DNA of 64,000 nucleotides from Delphinapterus leucas (lineage: Eukaryota; Chordata; Mammalia; Artiodactyla; Monodontidae), in contig NW_022098050.1 of the NCBI RefSeq assembly GCF_002288925.2, positions 4,727,882-4,791,881 on the forward strand, read 5' to 3'. Each line of letters starts with the position of its first letter. Position 1 is the first letter of the stretch. Both the position numbers and the translations under genes were made by a program. Below are positions 33,650 through 44,975 of the stretch, in pieces. The notes under the pieces are model-generated. The model was not told where the DNA came from and searched no databases. It was given only the letters and a program-made list of their open reading frames with translations.

Positions 33650-33878
33650 GGCTTCCCTGGTGGCGCAGTGGTTGAGAGTCCGCCTGCCGATGCAGGGGAC
33701 ACGGGTTCGTGCCCCGGTCCGGGAAGATCCCACATGTCGTGGAGCGGCTGGGCCCGTGACCCATGGCCGCTGAGCCTGCGCATCCGGAGCCTGCGCATCC
33801 GGAGCCTGTGGTCCGCAATGGGAGAGGCCGCAACAGTGAGAGGCCCGCGTACCGCAAAAAAAAAAAAAAAAAAAAAAA
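33650..33878 (+). mobile_element. CHR-type SINE with internal 15-bp duplication
   Basis: Forward copy with 22 As. GTTCACTCTGG lies on both sides (33639-33649 and 33879-33889). CCTGCGCATCCGGAG occurs twice in tandem (33775-33789 and 33790-33804), making this copy longer than its neighbours. Confidence 0.97.
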
Positions 33879-34229
33879 GTTCACTCTGGCTGCTGGGTGG
33901 AGTATAAACTTCGGGGGCAGGGGCAGCAGGAGGGGAAGCAGGGCCAAGGTTGAAAGTCCCTTCCCCCGACCTAGGAGGGAGCAAAAGGACCAAGGCTTTC
34001 AGACCTGATTCAGAAACCAGGACCTAGGGAAAGCCACCCGGTGCCCCATCGGTCTGCTAACAAGGGGCCCAGCCTGTGCCCACCAAACAGCTCCTGCAAT
34101 TTTCCTTTGCCGCCAACACTGAAAGGCAATCAAAGGTGAAAGCCCAGAGAGGCCGGAGCGACGTGGCCGGCACTCGGCTCCAGGAGGCCCGTCAGGGGAA
34201 GGAGGGACTGGCTGCAGCCGCTGCTGCTC

Positions 34230-34304
34230 CATCACCTGTAACCCCAAGCATCACCTACAACCCTAGCATCCCCTGTAACCCTGAGCATCCCCTGCGAACC
34301 CGAG
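34230..34304 (+). repeat. Short minisatellite, ~19-bp unit, four copies
   Basis: Units begin CATCACCTGTAACCCCAAG, CATCACCTACAACCCTAG, CATCCCCTGTAACCCTGAG and CATCCCCTGCGAACCCGAG. A degraded fifth follows. Confidence 0.88.
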
Positions 34305-34509
34305 CATCCCGCACTGCCTGTCACCCCCTTGGCCGGCCTCAGCACCTCAGGAAATAAGGCTCTCTGGGCCCCAGCAGACCTTGGTCAAGATCCTTTTGAT
34401 CCAAGCCAGGGCAGGTTCTGGAAGAATAAAGGATCAGGCTTCCTCAGGGGCCTGCCCCTCCTGGTCTGGTGCAGGGGACGCGTGTCGTGGCCAGTGAGGC
34501 TGTCTAAAC

Positions 34510-34930
34510 AAGCAGGGGGTTCTCGGCACGTCAGGCGCCACACTCATTAAACAGAGGCCAGCCGCGGGGCGCATCTGACAGGGCCGCCTCCAGACGCCGG
34601 CTTCCCGCAGGTGGACGGGTGTGCCTCGGCCCTGAGGGCTCTGGAGGCCGGGTGGTCTGATGATTCCGGACAAATGTGCCAGTGCCTTGCCTCCCTCCTT
34701 TATCGTGCACGGAAACAAACAGCACTGTCAGGAAGGACGAGAGAGGCTTACACATCCCACAATTGCTGGGCCTCCTTCCCCGGTTTAGCAGTTCACATTT
34801 TGACACCCATAACCCTCTTTGCTGGTTTAGCGGCATCCATGGCCCGCAGGGAAAGGAGGGCCAAGTGTAGACGCGGTGATAGATTGTAATCAGCAGGCCC
34901 CTGGGAGAGCCTGTTCCTTCATCCTCGCAA
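34510..34930. promoter_or_regulatory. Candidate conserved regulatory block
   Basis: Repeat-free sequence with ACACTCATTAAACAG, GGTCTGATGATTCCGGACAA, CTCCTTTATCGTGCACGG, CCCACAATTGCTGGG and GTGATAGATTGTAATCAGC. CG dinucleotides are frequent at 34560-34650. Inference from composition only. Confidence 0.3.
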
Positions 34931-36175
34931 AGTCTTTCATGGACACGGCCGAGGCGGGGTGACTCAGACGCTCCAGAACTGGGAGTAGCAGGGCCGTGGG
35001 TCTGGATGGCAATGCTGGCCTGTGTGTCAGGCCCAGCCCCTGGCGCCGTGCCAGCTGGGAGGCTGGGAGGCTGGAGGTTTGCAGGTTCATAAAAAGGAAG
35101 CACTTGTCCCTCTGCCAGACAAGAACGTGCCAGGGTCGGCAGAAACAGAAGAATGCTGCTGATGCCGGGACATTTCTGCCCAAGGCAGTGTCATCCGTCA
35201 GATCGGGAGGCTGGCGAACACCTGCTGCTTCTTTAGGGCAGGTGGCAACAGCATCGGGGGAGGACGGCTCCACTGGCCCCCTTGCAGGTGACCCAGTAGC
35301 GGGTGAGGAAACTGGGACGCAGGGAGATGGAATGACTTAACCTAAGGCTCCCACCAATACCTGCCCCCGACACCTCCACTTTCCTATGGTAGCCAGGCCT
35401 CTGGGAAACTTGGGGACATGGAGCTAAAATGACCATCACCTTCCAAGTTAGCCTGCCCCTCAGGCTGCAGCGCTCACAAGTTTTGCCCAGGCTGGGGCAA
35501 GCTTATGACGATTTTCTGTTTTCCAGAATCTCTCCCTTTGACCTGAAATGGCATGGCATCAAGCAGGGTTTCTCAAACTATCTACGAATGTAGGACCCGT
35601 CTTGTTTGGGTTTGTTGTCTTGTTAATTAATTTCAATCCACCACGGATGGATACATTTGTAAAGTACAATAAAGATGATTTGCTAGAAAAAAATGAAATG
35701 AAAAGGAAATACAAGTTAGAAAATACAAGCCCCGGCTTTTATCGTTCGCTTTAACAGACAAAAACATACTCCGTCAAGCTGCTATCAAACTTTCTAAACA
35801 CTCACCCCCAGTTTCTGTACTCAGCTCACGGTGAGCTGGTGCCAGTTTGTGGACGGGCACTGGGCTGTGGTAGTGGCCCACTTTGAGGGTCGGCGGTGAA
35901 AAGTCAAGGTCACAGCGTGTGGGTTCTCATGCCATCTCCGTCATTAACTGACTGCATGGCTTCCCCTTCTGAGCCGCCGCCTTCACTTACACAGAGCAGA
36001 CCCACAAATCAACTCACACTATGGTCAGATGAGTGAAGAAAGATGCCAGTTTTTTTTCTTTGTCCGTATCCCATCCAATCCTCGGCATCACTGGACAGGA
36101 TGGGGCGACGAGATTTCAGCTGGAGCCAGGAGACGGAGTGCGGTGCAATTGTGTAAACGGTCCCTTCAAGCAAAT
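34930..36175. other. Gene-free sequence with weak repeat traces
   Basis: At 35290-35350 there is a diverged reverse MIR (GTGAGGAAACTGGGACGCAG). At 35560-35790 GGGTTTCTCAAACTATC followed by an A/T-rich stretch resembles a hAT-type transposon end. Overlapping frames at 34890-35340 are open on both strands and not credible. Confidence 0.4.
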
Positions 36176-36179
36176 GCCG

Positions 36180-36350
36180 GGGCTCTCTCAGGTTTCTACC
36201 CCGCACTTCTCACACAAATGCCCTGGGGAGATTGTTAAAAGGCCGATGCTGATTCAGCAGGTCTGGGCTGGGACCTGAGACTCGGCATTCCTACCAAGCT
36301 CCCAGGTGATGCTGAGGCTACTGGTCCTGAGACCACACTTTGAATAGCTT
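36180..36350. mobile_element. MER5A-like DNA transposon copy
   Basis: GAGATTGTTAAAAGGCCGAT, GCTGATTCAGCAGGTCTGGG, AGCTCCCAGGTGATGCTGAG and GAGACCACACTTTGAATAG match MER5A. Confidence 0.8.
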
Positions 36351-37480
36351 CTGAAGGACTTAGGAGGCTCATGCAGGGGGAAGAATCAGGTCCTAGGACA
36401 TTCCCTCCCACGTTCCCTGCCCCACCCCAACAAAGCTTCCAGGTCTCTGCAGTGGAGTGGCTGCTCTAGGTTGCTCCTGGAATGGTGATTGCTGAGGCAT
36501 GGATGGCCCTGCCTCTCTGATTGAAGTCTGAGCCTGGAGAACCCCAAGTCCGATCCCCTGGGAGAAGTCACAGCCCCATCACTCCAGCCAGCTCCGCCTT
36601 CCCTCAACTCTCACTGGTACCATGAAACCTTGAAAACTCTGTGATGTCCCCCACCTGGACCCTGGCTAGGGCCACTGGCCCTCAACACAGCTACCTTCCA
36701 CTGAGACAACTGCTGGGTGCCACTGCCGGCCCCCAGGAACCAAGGGCAGCTCGGCTCAGCACACCGTGCCACTCTCTGAGTTTTCTTTCACGTGGAGTCC
36801 ACCAGATGAGTGTGCGGTGCAACTCCAAACTGTCCTCCCAGAGCCCCCAATCCAACCAGGGGAAAACATGCCCCCTCACTTCTCAAATGTACCTCTCTCC
36901 AGCCAGATCCCAGAGTGGGTGACTAGAACTCCCCCAGATTGCTACCCCAGCTCCAGCCCCCATCTTCCCACCATCCTCCCAAAGCAGAGGGATCAGCCTC
37001 TGTGCATTCCTCTTGCTGTCTGGTCATAACTTCCCTCTTGACACAAAGCAGGAACTACTGGAACAGTCTCTCTGGACAATGCCTGACTTACACCCAATTT
37101 CTTCCCTGTGGATTCAGACACAGTCTAATTTGACCAAAACTGAGCAATAGCTTCCTGGGCGAGCAGTCACAGCCATCCCCTGATGCTCTGGAAACCTGAG
37201 ACTCGCTGAAAATCCACATGAAAATACTGCTGCTTCATGGGAAATGGAGGCATCCCTCTCACTAGACCCAAGAATCTACAAAATGACCAGTCTCTTGGCA
37301 ACTTGGAAATGGAGCACACTTCCTAGGGAGGCCTGCGGCTGGGGAGTCAGATGCCTCCACCACCCCGCAGGGAATTAGTGAGCACCTCCTGGGTGCCAGG
37401 TAACTTGGGCAGTTGGTGGGGGGGGGGGGGACTGGGGAGACAGGTCATCGAGGTCCTGCTTTCAGAGCACTCACAAGCTT
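36350..37480. other. Gene-free sequence, nothing recognised
   Basis: Contains a run of 13 G at 37419-37431. No repeat or exon can be defended. Confidence 0.4.
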
Positions 37481-37870
37481 AGGGTGACGACATCACCATC
37501 ATCCCCTGTGGTGGGCGTTCTGACACACCTCCCAGCCCTCAGCTCCAGCCCCTTCTGGGCAGGGTCTGCCTCAGCTGCTGAGAGCTGCCATGTTGAGGTA
37601 GCGCCCTCCTGGGGCAGCCCACACCCACTGACGGATGGCTGCAGGGTGTCACCCGGGGACCACTCTGATGGGCCATCAAGCTCCAGAGCTCTCTATGGGT
37701 TCGGCCAAGCTGTTGTTGGTCCAGATCTAAGCTTAGCTCTTCCCTCTGCCCTCACCCACTCCTGCTTCCTTCCTCTCCCTTCCTCAGGTGTGGATCCCAA
37801 GGGCCTTCCTTAGTAAACACCTTGCATGCTAAACTCCATCTCAGAGTCGGTTTCTCAGAGAACCCAACCC
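37480..37870 (+). mobile_element. LTR-like repeat, family not named
   Basis: The right end (GTAAACACCTTGCATGCTAA, CATCTCAGAGTCGGTTTCTC, GAGAACCCAACC) has the look of an LTR R-U5 end seen in other mammalian LTRs. The left limit is a guess. The 109-codon frame inside is not a gene. Confidence 0.4.
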
Positions 37871-38185
37871 TCATCACCCTCAAGGCCTGGGAGATGGGAG
37901 AGCAAGACGTAGCTGTCCCTGGGCCCGTGCTGGGAAAGATTGGGGTCACAAGGCTGGGCCTGGCCTCCGTCCTGCCCCTTCTGAAACCGAGCAGGACCCT
38001 GTGGGGCTCCTGGACACAGAAGCTTTTCTGTGTCCCCCCAACCCCGCCATTTCTTGTTTGCAGGGAATAGACTCCAGCCTCCATGACCTTCCCTGAGTTC
38101 CAAAGGGCAGATCCTAACAGGTGCTAATCAGGAAAGGGACGGGATGCAGAGACAAGGGAGAAGCAGTCAAGAAATAATAGTGCAG

Positions 38186-38515
38186 GGGCTTCCCTGGTGG
38201 CGCAGTGGTTGAGAATCCGCCTGCCGAGGCAGGGGACATGGGTTCGAGCCCTGGTCCAGGAGGATCCCACATGCTGTGGAGCAACTGGGCCCGTGCACCA
38301 CGGCTACTGAGCCTGCGCTCTAGAGCCCGCGAGCCATAGCTACTGAGCCCGCGCACCTGGAGCCTGTGCTCCGCAGCGGGAGAGGCCACCGCAGTGAGAA
38401 GCCTGTGCACCGCGGTGAGGAGTGGCCCCCGCCCTCCGCAACTAGAGAAAAGCCCTCGCGCGCAGCAAGAAGACCCAACGCAGACAAAAATAAATTTAAA
38501 AAAAAAAGAAAGAAA
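38186..38515 (+). mobile_element. Longer CHR-type SINE (older subtype)
   Basis: Starts GGGCTTCCCTGGTGGCGCAG, has the extra segments (CCACGGCTACTGAGCCTGCG, GCCCGCGAGCCATAGC), then GCAACTAGAGAAAAGCCC, AAGACCCAACGCAGAC and an AAATAAATTT-type tail. Target-site duplication GAAATAATAGTGCAG (38171-38185) against GAAACAATAGTGCAG (38516-38530). Confidence 0.95.
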
Positions 38516-38599
38516 GAAACAATAGTGCAGCCTTGGGGCAGGGTCCTGGTTCCCAGTCTAGGGATATATATAACAATATCTTTGAGCTCTTTGCAGAAC

Positions 38600-38925
38600 T
38601 AAAACCCCCAACAACTGGAAGATGTTAGCATTCTTCATTCCAGATAACCTCAAGGAGCTCATCAGGAGACCACCTGAGCCCAGATTAAAAGAGTGCAGGC
38701 CCTACACACACCCAGATCCTTATCAGCAACCCTGCCCTTGAACCATTGCTCTAAAACTCCTCATCAAATCCCCCCAGGTTGGGACACAGTTTTGAGAGGC
38801 ACAAGACCGCTGTGGTCCCCTTTGCCTGGCAAAGCAATAAAGCTATTCTTTTCTACTTCACCCAAAACTCTGTCTCCGAGATTCGATTCAGCACTGGTGC
38901 ACAGAGGCCAAGTTTTCGGTACCAC
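38600..38925 (+). mobile_element. Solitary endogenous retrovirus LTR (probable)
   Basis: CTCTAAAACTCCTCATCAAA, GCAATAAAGCTATTC (polyadenylation signal), AACTCTGTCTCCGAGATTCG, GCACTGGTGCACAGAGGCC and AAGTTTTCGG have the layout of a U3-R-U5 end. No internal retroviral sequence is visible on either side, so a solo LTR is the simplest reading. The family is not named. Confidence 0.6.
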
Positions 38926-39424
38926 TTCCACAGCCGTGGAAGGGGAAGCCACCCCTCCAGGAAGACAGGCCTCTGCTCCCCCCACTTTTCCTCAGAGAAA
39001 AAGCAGTGGGAATAGCACCTGCTAGGTGGGAGGCTGGGGGAGCCTGACTGGAGAAACTGCAGGAGAGGCAGGAATCAGGGTGGGAAACAGACCCACAGGC
39101 CAGAGTGGGGAGAAGTGGTGCAGTGCAGGGAGTGGACCCTGGCCTGGCCATTGGGAGACACAAGTTCCCTCCCATCCGGGCTAGGCTGGGGACCACTGAA
39201 CAGATCCTCTCTCCAGGCCCGACCCCTCACCTGCCAGATAAGGAATGTGCACCTGTGGCTCAGGTGGCCTTTGAGGCCTTCTGGCTCTGACATTCCAGCC
39301 TCGTGTTAGGCTGCATTTGTGGCCCTGGGCCTCGTGCATGTGGCTTAGACAGCTGAGCAAACAGGGCGGAATTTACCAGGGGAGGTGGCCCCTCTCTTTT
39401 TCAGAGAGGTCAGTGGTAGTCTGG

Positions 39425-39815
39425 TTGTTAAGGGCTGAATTGTTCCCCCTGCAAAAGAAAAAATCATACATTGATGTCCTGCCCCCCACCTCCCAGGACT
39501 TCAGAATGTGACTGTATTTGAGATGAGGACTTTACTGAGGTCACTCAGGTAAAATGAGGTCACATGGGTGGGCCCCAATCCAATCTGACTGGAGTCTCTT
39601 GACACAGACACACATACAGGGAAGACCACTTGAAGACACAGGGAGGAGACGGCCGTCTACAAGCCACGGAGAGAGGCCTCAGAAGAAACCAACCCTGCTG
39701 GGACTTTGATCTTGGACTTCCAGCCTCCAGAACTGGGAGGCAGTACGTTTCTGTGGTTTAAGCCACCCAGTCTGTGGTCCTTGTTATGGCAGCCTGAGCA
39801 GAGCAGACAAATAAC
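39425..39815 (+). mobile_element. MaLR-type LTR
   Basis: AGAATGTGACTGTATTTGAG, CCAATCCAATCTGACTGGAG, AGCCTCCAGAACTGGGAGGC and AAGCCACCCAGTCTGTGGTC follow the standard order. Confidence 0.8.
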
Positions 39816-40995
39816 ACTGGTTGATTAAATGTACAGACAATTCCAAACCTAGCCCTGGAGGGTTTTGCTCCATATGGGGAGGCCCAGGCACTGCCGAGGG
39901 ACTCCTGGCTGGTCATCTGCAGCTGGTGTGCTCGGGCTCCGGGCTGGGCAAGCCCCCCGCTTACCACACGGCCGGGGTCTGGGAGGGCTGCACGGGAAGC
40001 GAAGGTGCGCGCTGATTGCAAAGCGAAGAGCTGTTAGCTGCGGCCCTGACGCTGTGGCTGGCAACCCCATACCGTGTATGCTCCACAGCGTGAAGGGGAG
40101 AAGGGAGAATGTTCTGACCAGCTCTGGGCCACCACCACTGTCTGCATCTGTCTCCTTCCCTCTGAGGAAAGGTTTCCCGGTTCCAATATGCACATGGCTC
40201 GTCACTCACTGTGCAGTAGGACCAGAGATATAGCTAGCTGTCCTCCCAGCCCACAGACTCAGGGAGTATCCATGTGGCCTGCTTTGCCCACTCAAGGCAC
40301 CCAGGGTGTCTCAGGACAGAGGCCCGGGACTACTTCCAATGACCCAAGGGCCGACTCCGCTTAGGAAAGGCCCTTCTCTAAATATTTTCTCTCTGGGCTT
40401 GGCCGGAGACCGTCATAGCCGGTCAGGGGGCTTGGAGAGAGGACCAGGCCTGCCAAGAGCCTCCTGATGACTGTCTCTGTGAGGAAAACCCAGGGAGAAG
40501 GGCTGGCTTACTCCCAGACAGCAAGGGGACAGGCCCACCCTCCCCTTCCTGGGTTCAAGCCAGGGCACCCACTGGGGCTGGGGAGCTCTGGACCCAGGCA
40601 GACCCCAGAAAACAGCCCGCAGCCCTCCAGTCAGCTGCCGTGTGTTTATTTTCACAGCTGCTCCCCCCCGTTCGGCTGTTCCAGGGAGCAAAGGAATCTG
40701 TTTGTCTGTGAAAAAGAATGTGGCAGAGGCAGAAGGCGGCCTCGGGCAGCCCAGGCAGCCTCAACAACTACAGAGCCGGCCAAGACCAGCCAGACACCCA
40801 GGAGAGTCACCCAAAGGCCTAGAGGCCAAGGTCACAGACTCAGAGACACCCTTCCCCCTCCCCTCCCCAGGCAGCCCTGCTCTTCCAGGTGCCAGGCTGG
40901 CGGCCTAAATGCACGGAACAGGGACCCACCCTCCCGAGGTATTTCATTTGCTGCTTTCTCATTTACAGACAAGCCCACACACCCCCACTACCCAC

Positions 40996-41027
<32 letters not shown>

Positions 41028-42460
41028 CTGAGAAGGTCAGTCAGCTGTACAGACGAGGGGCAAACACATAGGACCAAAAGCGAACATGCTTACAGCCAGG
41101 CCTGCAGTGGGCCTGGGGACAAAGAAGGGGGGCGGGGGGAGGGGGACGAGAGGCGCCCCGGCCCCAAGGCCAGCCTAGTCCCAGCCCAGCCAAGGGAGGC
41201 CATCTGTCACACTGGCGGTCCAGCTGAAGCCCCCAGACCTGTCAGCCTTGCTCTGGAACATTCTGGGCAGGCCAGGGGTAGTCCAAGCAAGGCCAGCCCA
41301 AAGTCACTGTCTTTTGGGTGGTCAGGGGCTCTGTCCCTCCAGGCACTCTTGATACCCACTCCCATTCATACCTCTCCCCAACCTGCTGGGCTGACCAAGA
41401 AGTTGTCCTGGGGGCTGGGCGAGGGGAGGAAGGGACATATAGCCTCCAGCTACATTTTCTAGATGACAGCCCCTGAGTGGTCAGATTTAGGTTGGAAAAT
41501 TCCCCCCTGCTGTTGTGATCTGGTTTATCTTGAACCCCTCAGAGGTATAGGAGTAGAATTGATCAAAGTTAATCCTCCCTCTAGGTCTTCCCTGGTCAGA
41601 TGAATAATCCAGTCGTGATTGAGCTCGTCCCCTGGGTCGGCCTCTTCACCCCCGAAAAGCTCTAGGAGACTGAGAGACTTGCCCAAGGACATACAGCAAG
41701 AGTAACCAAGGGAAAATGTCTTAGGCTGGCCTCTTCCGGACCTGAGACAAGGATCTGGGGCCAAGTGATTGATTTGGGAGCAGGGAAGTGAGGCAGAGAA
41801 GGGAAGTGGGCAGTAAGAAAGGTGTTGTCAAGCCAGTTCCCGGAGTGAGACGTTGGGAGTCAACCCACTGGGCTTCTCTGAGAGACCCTGTATAAGATGC
41901 CTCAGCGTAACCCCACTTGGGCAATGGCAAAGCTGGAGTCTTCAGCTTCGTCCTCTCGTTCCCATGTATCAGTGCCTGGGAGATGCTCCCAGGGGCATTG
42001 CCTCAAAGCCCTCAGGTGGGGATCTCATGCCCTTTGAGAACGTTCTAGACTGATGAATGCCAAGGGACTTTAGGCCTGGCACCAGGAGCGTCTGCTGTGG
42101 AAGTTGACCACAGTTCTCTGTGAATCCAGGGTCTTACTGGGTTCCCCGCACTAGCTGCCCCTCTTGGCACCTGAGACCAGAATATTCAAGGCCCTCCAGC
42201 TGCTCTGTGAGGAAGTCAACCTGTCGGGAGTTGGAGCGGAGGGGATGCTGGGAGATGGGGTAGAAACAGCCAGCCCACGCACACGTACGCACAGGTACAC
42301 ACGCGTGTATCAGTGTGTGCCACTAGAATGGGGTTGGGCTTCTGTGACAGCTTCAGAATGGGGGCACCCCTGAGAATCCCTGATGCCGCACAGACTAAGT
42401 AGGTGGGGACCCTCTCAGAAGGGTCCCACACTTTGGGAGCAGATTCCCAAAGTGGATCCA
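39815..42460. other. Gene-free GC-rich sequence
   Basis: Holds a CA microsatellite at 40998-41023, a G-rich run at 41124-41150 and an alternating CA/CG tract at 42277-42310 (CACGTACGCACAGGTACACA). 41525-41870 may be a repeat related to the one at 51620 in reverse, but I cannot prove it. No exon recognised. Confidence 0.4.
40467..41462 (+). other. 331-codon open frame, probably not coding
   Basis: The longest open frame in the window. It is rich in proline, serine and arginine, crosses a CA microsatellite that is read as alternating Thr-His, and shows no domain, signal peptide or membrane segment. GC-rich sequence keeps other frames open alongside it. I see no flanking splice or promoter evidence. 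Chance is the likely explanation. Confidence 0.3.
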
Positions 42461-42635
42461 ATTCGCAAATTCACCACCGTGTGACCTTGGGCCCAGGACA
42501 GGTTGCTGGACGCCTCGGTGCCTATAAAATGAGGATATTAATACCTGCCTCAATGCCCAAAGGCTTGGTCTAAGAGTTAGAAGTAACACGGTGGTCTTCC
42601 TACCACAGTACCTGGTCCACAAAAGAGGTGGTAGG
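42460..42635 (+). mobile_element. MIR fragment
   Basis: CCGTGTGACCTTGGGCCCAG, GGTGCCTATAAAATGAGGAT and AATACCTGCCTCAATGC match the MIR core. Confidence 0.75.
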
Positions 42636-42637
42636 TC

Positions 42638-43655
42638 ATATTTTTTCTTATTGAGGTAAAATTCACGTACCATAAAAATTCACCATTGTAAAGTGTGCAT
42701 TTCAGTGGCTTTAAGTATATTTACAATGGTGTGCAACCATCACCACTATCTAATTCTAGAATATTTGATCACCCCAAAAGAAATTCTGTACCCATTCGGC
42801 AGCCTTTCCCTATTCTCTCCTCCTCTAATCTCCTTTCTGTCTCTGTAGATTTGCCTATTCTAGGCATTTCGTATAAACGAAATCATACACTATATGGCCT
42901 TTTGTGACCGGTTTATTTCACTTAGCACAATGTCCTCAGGGTTCATCCATGTGGTAGCATGTGTCAGTCCTTTATTCCTTTTTATGGTGGAAAGCTATTT
43001 CACTATGTGGAGAGACCACATTTTGTTTATCCATTCAGCAGTTGATGGACATTGGGCTGTTTCCACTTTTTGGCCATTATGAATAGTGTTGCTAGGAACA
43101 TTCGTGTACAGTTTTTTGTGTGGACCTACATTTTGAACTCCTTTGGGTGTATGCCTAAGAGTGAAATTGCTGGTCGTATGGTAACTCTGTGTTTAACTTT
43201 TTAAGGAACTGCTAAACTCTTTTCTGCGGTGGCTATACCTTTTACATTGCCACCAGCAATGTAGGAGTGCTCCAATTTCTCCACATCCTCGTCAACGCTT
43301 GTTATTTTCCATTTTTTAAAAAAAATATTAGGGGCTTCCCTGGTGGCGCAGTGGTTGAGAGTCCGCCTGCCGATGCAGGGGACGCGGGTTCGTGTCCCGG
43401 TCCGGGAAGATCCCACATGCCGTGGAGCGGCTGGGCCCGTGAGCCATGGCCGCTGAGCCTGCGCGTCCGGAGCCTGTGCTCCGCAACGGGAGAGGCCACA
43501 ACAGTGAGAGGCCCGCGTACCGTAAAAAATATATATATATATATTATAGCCATCCTATGGATATGAAGTGGTGTCTCATCATGGTTTTGATTTGCATTTC
43601 TCTAATGACTAATGATGTTGAGCATCTTTTCAGGTGCTCATTGGCCCATATATTT
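42638..43655 (-). mobile_element. L1 fragment interrupted by a SINE
   Basis: The plus strand carries the reverse complement of an older L1 3' end: TTATTGAGGTAAAATTCACG, GTTCATCCATGTGGTAGCAT, CAGTTGATGGACATTGGGCT and GGTTTTGATTTGCATTTCTC. The CHR SINE at 43331-43529 splits it. Confidence 0.92.
43331..43529 (+). mobile_element. CHR-type SINE inside L1
   Basis: Forward copy from GGGGCTTCCCTGGTGGCGCA to GCCCGCGTACCGTAAAAAAT. The flanks are A/T-rich (AAAAATATTA before, ATATATTATAG after), so the target-site duplication cannot be fixed exactly. Confidence 0.95.
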
Positions 43656-43901
43656 TTTTAAGATGTCAAACATTCCCAGTAATAATTACCTTGGAATTAA
43701 ACCAAAACACAAAAGTGGGCTGAGGCCAATAGGACTGGGGACTCCAGAATGCCCTGGGCCTCCACCCCTTGGTCAGACATCAGAGTCATTAGATGACTTC
43801 CAGGACCTAGAATGTGGGGACAGTGCAGTGGGTAGGAGGAGTGGCTTCCGTTGGCAGCCCACAGACGGAAGAGGAGGGACATATATCAGCTAATTTATCT
43901 A

Positions 43902-44232
43902 CAGTAAGTCCCCTACATATGAACCTTCAAGTTGCAAACTTTCAAAGATGCGAACGTGTGTGCCAGCCCCTGTATGCCAGCTGTTGTACTGGTACGACTG
44001 TACTTTTCAAGATACTATACTGTAAGATTTAAAATGTTTTCTTTATTCTTTGTGTTTGTTTTTTATGTACGTATTATCTGCGTGAAAAGTATTATAAACC
44101 TATTACAGTACAGTCCTATATAGTGGATTGTGTTAGCTGGGTACCTAGGCTACCTTTGTTGGGCTTAGGAACAGATTGGACTTACGAACCTGCTCTCGGA
44201 ACGGAACTTGTTCATATGTAGGGGACTTACTG
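43902..44232. mobile_element. Tigger/pogo-like non-autonomous DNA transposon
   Basis: A 331-bp element with CAGTAAGTCCCCTACATATG at the left end and its exact reverse complement at the right. The terminal inverted repeats are perfect over at least 24 bp. TA dinucleotides lie immediately outside both ends (43900-43901 and 44233-44234), as in Tc1/mariner/pogo insertions. There is no transposase frame, so it would have depended on an autonomous relative. Confidence 0.85.
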
Positions 44233-44789
44233 TAGTTTTTTTCCTTCTTTTGAATAAATTCCCAGGAATCAGATCACTTGGACAAAGAGAACAGAAGTTC
44301 TTGTCGCTGCCCCTTTTAAAACCACCACAAGCTACATATGTATGCAGTTTTACCCTTCTGACCTCTTAAGTATTGCTATACCAATACTTATACACAGATG
44401 ACTAAAAAGTTATCTGGTATTTTGCTCATTTCTTAATATTTCCACATCAATTCGGATGAGCTCTTTCCTAAAATAACTATATGAACCATATTTTTTGTCC
44501 TCAGTCTGCTTTCTCTTCATAAGCTGATTGGAATGTGGTTTGAGTTTTTTGTCTTTCTGTTAAGCATCTTTGATTATCTGTGCAGTTAACTTTTAACTTC
44601 TATTTTCTGATTCCTTCTGTCACATCCAAACTTAAAAAGTCCTTCCCTGGGGGCAGAACATGGTTTCAAGATGAGATCCTTCAGAGGAAAATGTTCCAGT
44701 GCCTAAGAAATTGCAAAATCCCTCTGACAGGTTAGATGACATTGGTTTCTTCCTGTCTGCAAGGTCCTTCTGGGGAGGGGGGATTGTTT

Positions 44790-44975
44790 AGCTTCACAGT
44801 TTAGAGCTTGGGCTGTGGAGCCAGGCTGCTGGGTTTGAATCCTAGCTTTGTCAAGTGGGCCAGTTACTTAATTCTCTGTGCCTCAACTTCTTCATCTGTA
44901 AAATGGGGATAATAATGGTACCCCCCCCCTTCATAGGGTTGTTGAGAAAATTAAATGGTACCCTAAGTATATCTA
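44790..44975 (+). mobile_element. MIR
   Basis: GAGCTTGGGCTGTGGAGCCA, CTGGGTTTGAATCCTAGCTT, TCATCTGTAAAATGGGGATA and ATAGGGTTGTTGAGAAAATT give a well-kept MIR. Confidence 0.92.

Noticed and set aside
33230..33878. tRNA genes suggested by A- and B-box sequences
   Set aside because: The boxes are in the tRNA-derived heads of SINEs. There is no complete cloverleaf with a mature acceptor stem, and poly(A) tails follow.
37419..37431. Run of 13 G as a G-quadruplex
   Set aside because: It is one homopolymer run rather than four spaced G-tracts, and may also be a sequencing-length artefact.
38600..38925. A complete endogenous provirus
   Set aside because: Only one LTR-like unit is seen. No gag, pol or env-like frame and no second LTR lie nearby.
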